Shown: piece after piece, positions 35,387 to 46,854 of the stretch | Layout of the letters: every line of letters starts with the position of its first letter | Position numbering within the stretch: the stretch's first letter is position 1 | Assembly (NCBI GenBank): GCA_026874595.1 | Contig: CM049318.1 | Location: 40,776,456 to 40,840,455 of the forward strand | DNA: 64,000 bases | Direction: 5' to 3' | DNA from: Sipunculus nudus | Taxonomy: Eukaryota; Annelida; Sipuncula; Golfingiida; Sipunculidae | Position numbers and translations under genes: made by a program | The notes under the pieces: model-generated | Told to the model about the DNA's origin: nothing | Databases searched by the model: none | What the model saw: the letters and a program-made list of their open reading frames with translations, nothing else

Positions 35387-37910
35387 CGTTTTTTAGCTCA
35401 GCTGACTATAAGTCATCTGAGCTATAGTCGTGGTCCATTGTCCGTCGTCCGTCCGTCCGTCTGTCCGTCTGTCCGTCCGTCCGTCCGTAGATGTGGCACG
35501 TTTTGAAACCGTAAGACCTAGGAATCCAAAATTCGGCATAATGTTAGATGTCCCCAAGATCTCCTACCAATCCGGAAACTGGGTCTTTGCGACTACGTTC
35601 CTTTGAGAAATTAAGGAAAAACCTCAATTTTTTTTAAAACCTATTTTCACACTTCAGGACGGCCTCATATCAAAACCACTCACCGGTTTTTCCTCATATT
35701 TACCATAAATATTCCTCTATATATTTCCTATGTACATGCCAGAAATTATGTCTGTATTGTATAATTTCAAAAAGTTATGGGCCCAAACATAATGCATTTT
35801 GTAAAAAAACAGGAAAGATATTTGTTCATATAACACAAAACATGTTAAAGCTATGGACTTTTTTCCAGTAATATAACTTTAAGTAATCAAAATTAAATTG
35901 TATACCCAAAATTAGATCAAAATCTTTTAAATTTTTTAAAATATTAACAAAAATAAAAAATTGGTACCTTAAATTTTGCCCAACTTTGACCATGGCACGT
36001 TTTTTTTCTGAAAGTACTGTGGATTTAATTTTCACAGCATGTTTTTGTTAGCATTTTGTCTGTTAACACCAAAAATTTGAAACCAGTTGATCAAAAACTG
36101 TAGATTTTATTCAAGTTTTCAAGCACCATGTATTATATTGTTTACATCTTGCAAGAAATCAGCTCCCCAGCTTCAGCTCTCAGTTCCTAAGATTTGGTAT
36201 ACAATTAGATGTTTCCAAAATCCCCTTCCATGCCAAGAATTTGGTCACTAGGACTTAATACCTTCGAGATATTAATGAAAAACTTCATTTTTCCATTAAA
36301 AACCCATTGTTACACTTCAAGACTGCCTAATATCAAAACCACTGATCTGACTGTAATCATATATAATGTACATGTTTTTCTATACATTCTCTATGCACAT
36401 GCCAAAAATGATGTCAGTATTGCGTAATTGTTTTAAGTTATGGGCCCAAACATAATGCACTTTGTAAAAAATCAAGAAATATATTTACTCCCTTAACAAT
36501 GGGATTGCTGAAGCTAGAGATTTTTTTTCAGGGATGTAACATTATTTAATCAAGATTCAATTAAATACCGAAAATTAGTTCTGAATTTTTTAAATTTTAT
36601 AAGTTATTAGTATAAATATAAAATTAGTACCTTAAATTTTGCCCAACTTTGACCATGGCACGTTTGTTTCCTGTGAGCACTGTTGATATAATTTTCATAT
36701 CATGCACACATAAGGATTTAAGCTTTGTTGTTTAGAAAGCTGACAGAAATTGGCCAAAATTTGTAGCTTTTATTAATGTTTTTATGATACCATGTCAGAT
36801 CTTGGCTCTCTCCCGCCCCTCTTGAGTCACCTGTATGTTGACCTTGTTGAACTTTCAGCAAATAATGCATGCTTGAGGCGAAACATTCACTGGGGCTGCC
36901 AGGCAGCTTATGGACAGCCACAGTTGATCCAGGTGTCCAACCCAACTCATCTAGTAGTTTTGACCAACAACATAACAATAAACAATAAATTAATAAATTT
37001 TTATTGGTTTTTAATAACAAATTAAAGAAAAATAGAAAAGGAATTTGTTAGTGTATAATAACAGGAAATTAACTTGCAGTTACTGATGATATAAGAATCT
37101 TGTATTGATGGATAGAATGTCACATATTCCAAATAACACCATGCAGTCACCTATGGTATTTTTCAGTTCAATTTTAATGATAAAAAAGTAATCATATGAG
37201 GGATCATATGAAGGAAATTAATGATAGACAAAGATGCAGTTGATAATATTAATCTAGATTTCTACTTTGTCTAGTGTGTACATTAATGTGAAATTAGTCC
37301 AAAATGAATATATTACATTTATTTTTTTTTTAATATAAATAAAAGCCATAACACCAGATACTTATGATCATTATTTAAATGTGTGAATTTGGTATATTCT
37401 GGATTCTCAACATCATTGTTTGGTGAAAACTGAATAAATACCAGACATGGTGCGAATACTTTGCAATTGTATTTAAATACGAATATGAATATGTACTCCA
37501 TTATAAATTTTTTTGCATGTTATTTTAATAATCATTTCAGTTATATTTCATTTTAAAAAATCATACGATTCTCTTATTATTTTTAATAAAAATTATATTT
37601 GGGACAATATTTGTAATTTTTTTTAATAAATAGTTAAAACTCTTATATTATATGTTCTGCTTATAAGTTATATTGCCAAGTCAAAATCTGTGTGACAGTA
37701 GTTCTCCATTTGTTAATAAATAAATGAAATCAATCCTCTTCCCTGTCTCCAAAGGTACTATCAAAATCATACATAAGCTAAACAGCTACAACTCATAATA
37801 CAGCTTATATTTATTACCACACAAAACCAGCATGTGCCTCATTTTAAATTCATATTTTTTATACCATATATAACAGCTGAGCGCCGTGACCCATAGGTCC
37901 CTTGTTTTAT
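35387..37910 (+). mobile_element. AGCTCAG dispersed element, copy 3, with internal duplication
   Basis: Starts TTTTTTAGCTCAGCTGAC and ends GCTGAGCGCCGTGACCCATA, then GGTCCCTTGTTTTA, so both ends are present. It is about 600 bp longer than copy 1 because the module about 35540-36110 is repeated, diverged, at about 36190-36790. Each module has a phenylalanine/lysine-like AT pattern, the TATCAAAACCACT segment, GGGCCCAAACATAATGCA and GACCATGGCACGTTT. No coding frame. Confidence 0.7.
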
Positions 37911-38935
37911 TTTTATTCTGGGTATAAGCCTACAACGCAACGATGGAAGGTGCGCAGCGCATTCGGGGTGTTTGGCGGCTGTGTCCCAAATCAATCGAAG
38001 CCCGCTCCCGGTTGATTTTCGAAGGCATTCAACTACGCATCTTTCTTACCCGGGTGACGTCTACATGTAATTGCATTCAGTATGCGTCGGCCTTTAAAAA
38101 ACAGTTCGGCTAAATAAAAAAAAGGCTTAGCCGAACTGATATGTGTAGAACTTACCCTTCTATAACCAGAAGAATTGACAACATATTTGTAAATGAAAAA
38201 CTCTTATAGATATGGTTATATGGAGCGACACCAATTACATTTCTTGCACAGAATACAGGGAAGTCTCAGTTAAAATCCCAGTAAACAAAGCAGCAAGGGG
38301 TTCGGCCCAGAATTTGGCCCAGAATTCTTACGCTGGATAGACGTTTTGTATGAGGCAAGCGAGAACTGTATTCAGTATAACGGTTGGCTAAAACAAATGT
38401 TCCCAGTTCAAAAGGGCGTATAAGGCAAGTATGGCCCTTTCGCCTCTAGTTTTCGTTGTCGCCCTGGAATTGCCTTCTCTCAAAATAAAACAAAATAAAA
38501 ACATTGAAGGTATACAGCTACCAGACCAGAACTATGATATTTAATACATGAAAAGCGCGCTATATGCTGATGATATTACTCAGTTACTGAAAAATGGAAG
38601 AGATATTACAGAATGGTTCGTATCTTGATAAAATTCAGAAGAACGTCCGGTTAAACACTCAATCTTAAGAAAACAGAGGGCTTGTGGATTGGTAGGAACA
38701 ATACAAGTCTGGACACATATGGCAAAATAAAGTGGAATGTTTACCCTCGTACAAGAATAAAACATTCTAGGCATTTCATTTATAAGCCACACAGCAGCTT
38801 CCAGAATAGAGGTATATTAGAAATCACAGATTGAATCTATTCAACGTGAAATAATAAATGGAAACGAGAAAATGTATCAATTATGTTTAAAGCCATAGTC
38901 GCCAGCTTTATTTAAATCTAATTTATATCATGCAG
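37911..38935 (+). pseudogene. Second L1/Tx1-like LINE remnant (endonuclease end fused to RT palm)
   Basis: RRIDNIFVNEKL (near 38170) matches the C-terminal endonuclease motif. It passes, via a deletion of the region in between, to an RT segment reading WIDVLYEASENCIQYNGWLK (38333), then a degenerate QGCPLSP region, then ALYADDI with YADD near 38562. Several stops and shifts. The 3' part of the RT and the tail are missing; duplicated block B begins right after. Sequence differs clearly from the LINE at 20.6-25.1 kb, so it belongs to another family or subfamily. Confidence 0.7.
38102..38138. repeat. 12-bp perfect inverted repeat (hairpin)
   Basis: CAGTTCGGCTAA at 38102-38113 and TTAGCCGAACTG at 38127-38138 are exact reverse complements around a 13-base A-rich loop. 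It lies at the left edge of the LINE remnant. It may be a fold-back formed at a rearrangement junction. Confidence 0.8.
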
Positions 38936-40495
38936 CAGTGCAGTAGCGGCATTGTCATAATTGGCTGATTAATCAGACAAATGTTAAAATTTCAAATTCA
39001 TTTATCTCATTCTGTAATCATCTCAGTATATGGAGTGTACTCCGATTTATCGGGAGAGTTCAGTGATTAACCGATTGTGTCACTCTATTCGGGAGAAAAG
39101 AGGACCGGACATAACGTGGCCAATGCATTACGGACCGAAGAGTATATTACTGCACCTGTCAATACATGACCAAGTATTCAGATACCAATTTAAAGACAAT
39201 AAATCCAACCTAAAATCTAAAATAATAAAAGATATATACAATATGTGTCTGTTGCCCCGTCTTTCCCTTCTCCTTGAAGTTACTGAACATGCCAGTGTGC
39301 ACAATGTGATCACACAGAGGCATATTTACGCAGTTTAAATATATTTAATATATATTTATATATATTTAATATATTATTTCCTTTCAGTTTATTTACGTTA
39401 CGTGCACCACATCAAATCACTAAGTATGACTGACAATGCAGTAAACAATTTAAGAACAAACTGACGTGCGAGGGAAGATGTATACAGGTTTAGACGTGTT
39501 GCAAGGTCAAGTCGTAAAGCCATCCTGATCGCCTTTTGCCTGTCCGCACATGTATGTTTGAGGAGGCTTTTACGGTGTTTTGCCCTCTATGGTAGGTTTC
39601 AGTCTCCTCTATACTATATCATCTCCAGATGATTCTAGCTATTTCAGTCAGACCAGTCCTGAACCAATAAAGTTGGCATCAAAATAGCTAGTCCTTGGTA
39701 CCTTGATTTGATAATCATTTTTCTGTTAGGAATTTGGGCTTTAATTTTTGTACGTGGGGTTACATGGTTGGCATGAAATTCTTCTCCGTACGAATGAGCA
39801 GAGCCGAAAACAAATTACCCTCATTGAGGTACCATCTTAGCGACAAAGAGCAGACGCAACAAAAGGTTCTTGTGGGGGTTCATTAAAGAATCCTGTATCA
39901 CGTGAAAACATCTTTACTCTGAAAACAGGTTTTAAGAAGGCGCTTTGACTTTGGTTGGAACCATTTTGGTTCTTGAAAAGAAAAACCTCCATGAATTATT
40001 CCTTCTTATAATTTACATTTCATATGAGGTATTAGCTACAGCACAATTATTTATATTTTGGAGTTTATATATTATTGGATCAGAATCATAAAAAAAGAGA
40101 TTTTTACATCTTCATATATCGCTGGCACTGACATTGGGTGGATGATTTTTATGTCATCTTGAGATAAGGAAGAGTAGACTGCATTTAAAGATCATTTGTG
40201 ACTGGGCAATACATTCTCGGAGGTGAACCATCTCTTCATACCAGCTGGGTTATCTTTACGAATATACAGTATAGATATATTTCTTATTTTGCCACATAAA
40301 GTTTTGTCTCATGGCGATTTCAAGTCGGTAAAACATATTTAGAAAATAACATCGCCCTCATGATTTCCTGTGACAAAGTATAATAAAATATATCTCAAAT
40401 ACCACAATAATGGATGTTACCAGTTTATAAACTAACAGCTGTATAATTTTCTCTTTAGATAACTATATTTTATTTGTAGCCTCAAGATAAAAGAC

Positions 40496-41231
40496 ATGTT
40501 GACTGTTGGACTTTGCATACTGATGTCAATCAGTGTAGTGACAGGTAACTACTTGCAAAAGAAGTTTGCATATAACGTTAGCAAAACTTTCATCTCACGG
40601 ACCTACATTTTTCGTAGATGCAGCTTTCGATCGTATCACATTGTCATCATCAGCAGACTGGCGTGTTTAATTGACAGCAACTCAGGGGTTGTCACGTGAC
40701 AACTAGGATCATTTAACAACAGGTGGCTGAAAATCTGCGAAAGTTCTAGGCCACGTTCACAGTTCAGGGCAGGCCTCAATCGCATTCCTACAGTGACTGT
40801 TGCTGATCCTGTGACACAATCGAAAGCTAAAGCTTAGAAAAGCCCCTAATTTGGGAGTTTTTCTAACGCTATAGAATCTCCAAGAACAGGATCCAACATA
40901 CATAGTTTGGATTTTGCGTACATTTTATATTCGTATTGTTTGATGGTAAACTGTATTTCATATTCGGATAATACTTCAATGTATACCCTGTTAATATCGT
41001 ACTCTCATTCTGAAATATGTTCATCTATTCACCTATCATTTGCTCATGCTACTTCATTTAGTAACCAGCGATCCAAGTGTCATAAAACATATACGTCAGC
41101 ATGGGATCGCTCAAAAGAGTTGTGTGGATTTGTGCGGGCGTCAGTTCCATCCTAAATGTACCAGTATCCTAATAGACAAAGGTGTATGCAAGCTTTTGGA
41201 AGAACTGGACAAAGAAGAGGCTGTCCAGTGA
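40496..41231 (+). CDS. Candidate two-exon gene for a small secreted four-cysteine peptide
   Basis: Exon 1 coding part is 40496-40544, just after an acceptor at 40478-40479 that is also present in copy A. It reads MLTVGLCILMSISVVT, a plausible signal peptide, and ends at the donor ACAG/GTAACT in phase 1. Exon 2 (41062-41231) follows the acceptor TACTTCATTTAG and continues in the matching phase to TGA at 41229-41231. The product has 72 residues. The mature part has cysteines spaced C-X3-C-X7-C-X9-C, including CVDLCGRQFHPKC, and an acidic end (EELDKEEAVQ). I recognise no family. A 5' non-coding exon is probably upstream. The matching phase, signal peptide and GT-AG intron (517 bp) are seen; expression and secretion are inferred. 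Chance assembly remains possible. Confidence 0.45.
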
Positions 41232-41255
41232 CAAAGCAAGGTTTGTTATATATTT

Positions 41256-41630
41256 TGTTACGGAAACATTTTGCACAGGGGAAAATATTGGGCCGATTCT
41301 AGGTTCGAAACCATGTCGGTGGCGCTCATGTCTGGCGTTCCAAACGCTTCGCTAGAAAAGCAAGCTGTACTAGCGAAACAGTTCGGTCCGCTTTTATGTC
41401 ACCCCGTAACACACCCTCTCTTAAGAACGTTCTGCCATCAGAACAAGATTAACTATCCCAGGAGTCACACTTTTGGTGAACTAGGTGGCGGTATTTACTC
41501 AATTACTTCAAACCACCATTCCCCGGCCCCCATTGTTTGGTGTAATCCCGAACGAGTCCCCATTTGTTTCGGAAACATTTTGCTCAGGGGAAAATACTGG
41601 GCCGATCCTAGGTTCAAACCCAAGTCCATG

Positions 41631-41632
<2 letters not shown>
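41256..41632. repeat. Insertion in block B with a 309-bp direct repeat
   Basis: CGGAAACATTTTGCACAGGG at 41261 recurs as CGGAAACATTTTGCTCAGGG at 41570, each followed by AAAATA(T/C)TGGGCCGAT and by GGTTC(G/A)AAACC or GGTTCAAACCC, which resembles a Pol III box B. The stretch is absent from block A. It may be a SINE dimer or a tandem partial copy; the first is inference. An (AT)n run follows at 41635-41670. Confidence 0.5.
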
Positions 41633-41676
<44 letters not shown>

Positions 41677-42109
41677 TGACACACACCCTCAAACACACAC
41701 ATGGTAATGGCTACCGGTCAAGTACCTCCTTATGTCGTTGTGATACATTATATGTATATTACCAACATACAATGTACAAAAATTACCAGTATAAATAGGT
41801 TTGGATGTGTTTAAGTCCGAAAAATCTCCGCCATATATATGAATTATCTCGTGAGACGGAAAACCCTCATGTCAAAAGTCCGACATCAGTATTGAAAAAG
41901 ACATGACAAAATGACGTCGCCATTACAATTGATTAAATTTGTACTGCACATGTATAAGTCACTTATTTTTGCTTGTTATTTTCTGTTATCATTATCTGAT
42001 TTTGTTAATTAATTAGAGATAACGTATATATATTCTTCCAGAATTTGTTGTAAGTAAACCAACGCTAGTCATTTGATACAGCTCTTAATTTCCATATTTT
42101 AGGTATGAG

Positions 42110-44552
42110 AGTCGATAGCTATGGGGCTCCGAAGTACCCCCCCAGAAAAAAAAAATTAAATACAAAAGCTCATGTATCTGAAGAACTAATGCATTGATCA
42201 CCATGATTTTTTGCATGGATATTGAACATAGAGTTTTTTATCAGTTCCTGTAGACTGGTGGCGCCACCTGTTTTTTTTTTTATTTTTTACGATTTTTTTT
42301 CTCTATTTTTGAAACTTTAAAAGATGCAGTCATCTGTTATCAAGGCACAAATCATAAAGACTGGACCTAGAATCTTCTTCCTGATATGCAGGGAGGCCCA
42401 TGAAAAGTCTCCTTCAAAACCTGGAATTTTTTATACAAAAGCTCATTTATCTGAACAACTAATTAATGCATTGATCACCATGATTCTTTGTATGGTTTTG
42501 GATCATGGAATGTTTCATCAGTTTCTGCAGTCTGGTGGCGCCACCTGTATTTTTTTTTATTTTTTACGATTTTTTTTCTCCATTTTTTGAGACTTCTTAA
42601 GATGCGGTCAACTGTTAACAGGGCACAAATTGTAACAACTGGACCTAAGATCTTCTCTCTTGACATGCAGGGAGGCCAATGAAAAGTCTCTTTGGAAACC
42701 TGAAATTAGGTCTCTGTTACCCATAACCTTTGAGCTATGGGGCTCCAAAGTACCCCCAGAATAATCGAAAATTTGATACAAAAGCTCGGATAACTAAATA
42801 ACTATTTTGTTGATCACCATGATTTTCTGCAGTCTGGTGGCGCCACCTGTATGTTCCGATTTTTACCAATTTTTATCCATTTTTTAGACTTCTTAAGATG
42901 CGGTCAGCTGTTGACAGGGCACAAATTGTAACAACTGGACCTAAGATCTTCTCCCTTGAAAAGTCTCTTTGGAAACCTGAAATTAGGTCTCTGTTACCAA
43001 TATTCTTCGAGCTATGGGGCTTTGAAGTTCCCCCCAGAATAATGGAAAATTTGATACAAAAGCTCAAGTATCTGAACAATTAATCCATTGATCACCATGC
43101 TTTTGTGCATGGATATTGATCATGGACTGGTTCTTCAGTTCATGCAAACTGGTGGTGCTACCTGTATTTTTCCATTTTTAACGCTTTTTTATCTGTATTT
43201 TTGAGACCTTAAAGGTGCGGTCATCTGTTAACAAGACACAAATTATAACAACTGGACCTAGGATCTTCTCCCTTGACATACAGGGAGGCCCATAATAAGT
43301 CTCTTTAGAAACCTGAAATTAGATCTCTGTTACCCATAACCTCTGAGCTATTGGGCCCCGAAGTACCCCCAGAATAATGGAAAATTTGATACAAAAGCTC
43401 AAGTATCTGAACAACTAATGCATTGATCACCATGATTTTTGCATGGATATTGATCATGGAGAGTTTCATCAGTTTATGCAGACTGGTGGTGCCACCTGTA
43501 TTTTTCGAATTTTTTTTACGATTTTTTTCTCTATCTTTGATACCTTTAAAGATGCTGTCATCTGTTAACAGGGCACAAATCGTAACGACTGGACCTAGAA
43601 TCTTCTATCTTGACATGCAGGAAGGCCCATGAAATGTCTCTGAGGAAAAGTGAAATTCGGTCTCCGTTACCCGTATCCTACAAGTTACGGGGCTCGGAAC
43701 TATCCCTCAGAATAATTAAAATTTAAAAGCTCCAGTATCTGAATAACTAATGCATTGGTCACCATGATTCTTTGCATGCATACTGATCATGGACCGGTTC
43801 TTCACTTCCTGCAAACTGATGGTGCTACCTGTATTTTTTCCCCAATTTTTACTGTAGCATTGATTGTCATGATTTTTTGCATGCATATTGATCTTGGGGA
43901 ATTTTTACGCATTTTTCTCTCTTTTTCTGAGACATTCAAATGAAGCCTCATCTGTTTACAGGGCACAAATCATCATTGTTTGACCTAGAATCTACTAAAT
44001 TATTATCTAAAGAGGTCCATGAAGTTTTCATGGAAACGTGAAATTAGGTTTCTGTTAGTCATATCCTCTGAGCTATGGGGCTTTGTAGTACCCGCAAGAA
44101 TAATTAAAAAATTGATAAACAAATTCCACTATCTGAATAACTAATGCACTGATGGCCAGAATTTTTTGCGTGTATATTGATCATGGAGTGTTTCATCAGT
44201 TCCTGTATACTGGTGGCGACACCTGTATTTCTTCGAGTTTTTATGTATTTTTTTTTCTCTGTTTGAGACCTTCGGAAGGAAATGGACTTCCAGTCAACAA
44301 GGCACAAATTGTAACCATTGCACCCAGAATTTTCTTACGTCAAATCCTGGGAGGTCAATGAAAAGTCTCCTTTATAAACATGAAATTCTCTGTTACCCAT
44401 ATTCTCCAAGCTTTGGGGCTTGTACCCCCCAGATTAATGAAAAGTTTGACACTAAAGCTTCAGTATATGAATAACTAATGCATTGATTGCCATGATTCTT
44501 TGCCTAATTGAGGTTTCATTAGTTCCTGCAAACTGGTGATGCCACCTGTATT
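42110..44552. repeat. Tandem array of about eight ~310-bp units
   Basis: Each unit has, in order, CTATGGGGCTCCGAAGTACC, CCAGAATAAT, ACAAAAGCTC, TGCATTGATCACCATGATT, TGCATGGATATTGATCATGG, CTGGTGGCGCCACCTG, then GGGCACAAATTGTAACAACT and GGACCTAGAATCTTCT. The palindromic landmark recurs near 42257, 42534, 42835, 43150, 43485, 43817, 44210 and 44532, spacing 277-393 bp. Units differ by roughly 15-25%. One unit (43.8-44.2 kb) carries an extra partial repeat. Short frames inside are not genes. Confidence 0.92.
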
Positions 44553-45274
44553 TTATGCCCCCCCCCCTCCTTACAGGGGAGGCATATTGTTTTCAGTCCC
44601 ATTGTCTGTCAATGTCGTCCTCATCTGTAGGATATCTTGTGAACATGATAACTTTTTGAGGCTGCATATTTTCCGCCAAAATTTGAAACACTTATTTGTT
44701 CATATAAAAAAAAATCTTGGAAGAGTTAAAAAAAAAAAAACTTGTGACCTTGGCGTTCATCTTCAAGGTCAAATTTGGTGGAATTTTTGTTAACCCAATA
44801 ACTTTTGAAGTATTTCATATTTTGTACTCAAATTTGGTACACCTATTGTTCCTTCCAATCAATGGTATTTTCGCACAATCCAAAGATGTCTTACTATCCC
44901 GGGGAAAAATATACTAATTATGTCAGATATATAAGAAAGACGGAGAGCTAAACAGCGAACAAGTTTATTCTTGTACAACGAATACGTGTTAACAACCGGT
45001 TATGACCTTGCCTTGATGTACACGTTATATTGAATTTACTCTGTCTATATTTTAGATATTATTCTATACAGCAGATTTCACTGTAATATAGATGGTACAT
45101 AAAATAATCGATTTAAATCGTTCATCGTTCTTATTTTTTATCTTTCAATCTTCGAATATAATTTTACAACCGATTCCTACCAGTAATTTATATTGTTACA
45201 GAACCTTATAACAACAGATCACGTAGTCGTAACGTGCATAAATTTTGTTACGGAGATAAATAAAAATCAGATTC
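44553..45274. other. Repeat-derived and AT-rich DNA
   Basis: After a C-run (44559-44568) comes GGGGAGGCATATTGTTTTCAG and a GACCTTGGCGTTCATCTTCAAGG-type inverted AAGGTCA pattern seen in many molluscan repeats. From 44.93 kb on I see nothing except AT-rich flank of the older LTR. Confidence 0.4.
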
Positions 45275-45464
45275 TGTAACACCAGACAGCGTGAAATGTC
45301 TAGGGGAATGAATTAAGAAGTCAGTAGTTTTTTGTTAACAAATAATTATAATTTATTCTTAAAACAGCCCTAACATTACAATACACTAAATCAATACAAT
45401 TACACAGTATAACAACAGTATAACAGAAAATCAATACAATTACACAGTATAATAAATACAGTGT

Positions 45465-45707
45465 TGTCACAGATAAGCGACGAAGATGTTGTGATAAGAT
45501 AAGGTTTATTATACAGAGTCCACAATATGCCCTTTCCAGCCACCTACAATCTGTCTCCTCCTCTCTCTCTTGTGCTATCTGCCTGACCCCGCACAGTCCT
45601 GCTATATATATACCAGCCACGCCCCGGTAAATACACAGACCCCCTGGGGGACAATACACCCCAGCAGTATACATTTCTACATATCCCAGCCTAGGCTTGG
45701 TGTGACA
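45465..45707 (-). repeat. Gmr1-type element, 3' LTR
   Basis: Plus-strand start TGTCACAGATAAGCGACG, end CTAGGCTTGGTGTGACA, with TGTCAC...GTGACA inverted ends. Contains a TATATATATA stretch, and TTTATT (AATAAA on the coding strand) near its left part. It carries 7 bases (TATCTGC) absent from the other LTR. Confidence 0.93.
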
Positions 45708-45721
45708 TACCTCCCCCTCTT
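45708..45721 (-). promoter_or_regulatory. Polypurine tract of the Gmr1-type element
   Basis: On the minus strand AAGAGGGGGAGG, then TA, lies immediately before the 3' LTR. This purine run is the expected primer for plus-strand DNA synthesis. Confidence 0.8.
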
Positions 45722-46354
45722 ATAGAATGAAACACCTCTCATTTAAAAGAAGGCATAAATACATAGCATGTAAGTCCTGGCATAACAATACAAAGGTAAG
45801 GATCAGACACCTTATATGTCCTAACAACAAAACAAAATTATTATATTATATATGTTCATGCCAATACCATTGATACTTAGAGCTTATATAAGACCAAAAC
45901 AGGATCCACACGAACAATATTCCACACTAAACTGTCACTATCCAAATAAATGATATGCAATTCTCCTTTAGATAAACTCAAAATATCAATATCCAGTAGC
46001 AGATTTCTACACTTACTTAAAATATTACTAGACACAAAAAAAAAGAAAAATCTAAACTTAAGCAGAACACAACCATTAAGTTAATTGACACATCCATAAT
46101 TTGTTTTCACTTAAACTTGATTCAATTTCATGAAAAATATTTGCTATATCTACACGCCTACGAACAGCAATTCACATTGGGCTGGTAACCAGCTTTCTCA
46201 TAGGCTACTTTATGACTGGGAAAAATAAAGAAATATAATAAAAAAACTTCTGCGCTCCCAAACAAGTTACACTTTATTCAGTTTTTGCTTTTCTGCCAAA
46301 TTTTAGACTTGCTTCAAAACCTCCCAAAAGTTTACATATCATCACATCAATAAA

Positions 46355-46800
46355 CTACACGGAAAAAGCTCTGGAAAGCCCATCTGCATTCTTATTGTCA
46401 CTTCCTTTCTTGTGCGTAGAGACAAAAGATATTGCTGTAGAACCAGACTCCACCTGAGCAACCTTTAATTTGATCCCTTCACCTTATTTAACCATTGTAA
46501 CGGGCGGTGATCAGTTTGAATTTCAAATTCTACCCCAAAGAGATATGGATGCCACCGTTGTACGGCCCAAACCAATGCAAGACATTCCTTTTCCACAGTG
46601 GAATATGACCTTTCCCTTGGCAACAATTTTCTACTTAGGTACTCTACAGGATGATCCTGACCATCATGAGTTTGACTGAGTACCCCACCTATCCCAAGAT
46701 CACAGGCATCAACCTGAACCATAAATGCCTTTTCAAAGTCTGCTGTCCTAAGGACCGGTTCTGTCATAAGGGCTACTTTAAGCTTCTGGAAGTTCTCATC
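46355..46800 (-). pseudogene. Gmr1-type RNase H domain, broken
   Basis: Contains VDACDLGIGGVLSQ (catalytic Asp), YSTVEKECLALVWA (catalytic Glu) and QTDHRPLQWLN (catalytic Asp). It removes the RNA strand of the RNA-DNA hybrid. Two in-frame stops (near 46853 and 46800) separate it from the RT. A stop after KVKGSN (46465) and a shift near 46406 precede a final DGLSR-type motif (NADGLSRAFSV) and TAG at 46355-46357. This is the natural end of pol, since only about 630 bp of untranslated sequence remain before the 3' LTR. Confidence 0.85.
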
Positions 46801-46854
46801 TCATTCTTCTGACCACATTACTTGGTTTGGTTTACCTTTCTTGGTCAGATCTGT

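Larger units (their letters stand above)
38955..41850 (+). repeat. Duplicated block, copy B
   Basis: Collinear paralog of 25125-27960, about 13.3-13.9 kb away in the same orientation. It lacks the SINE, has a single 33-bp unit (39259-39291) where copy A has about 14, and has an extra insertion at 41256-41632. It retains both exons of the candidate peptide gene. Confidence 0.85.

Noticed and set aside
42324-44361. Several 60-90 codon frames
   Set aside because: Located inside the ~310-bp tandem array and not conserved between units.
46470-46679. Plus-strand frames inside the 45.5-52 kb region (also 47219-47449, 47987-48247, 49360-49823, 51057-51314)
   Set aside because: Shadows of the minus-strand retrotransposon genes or its leader.
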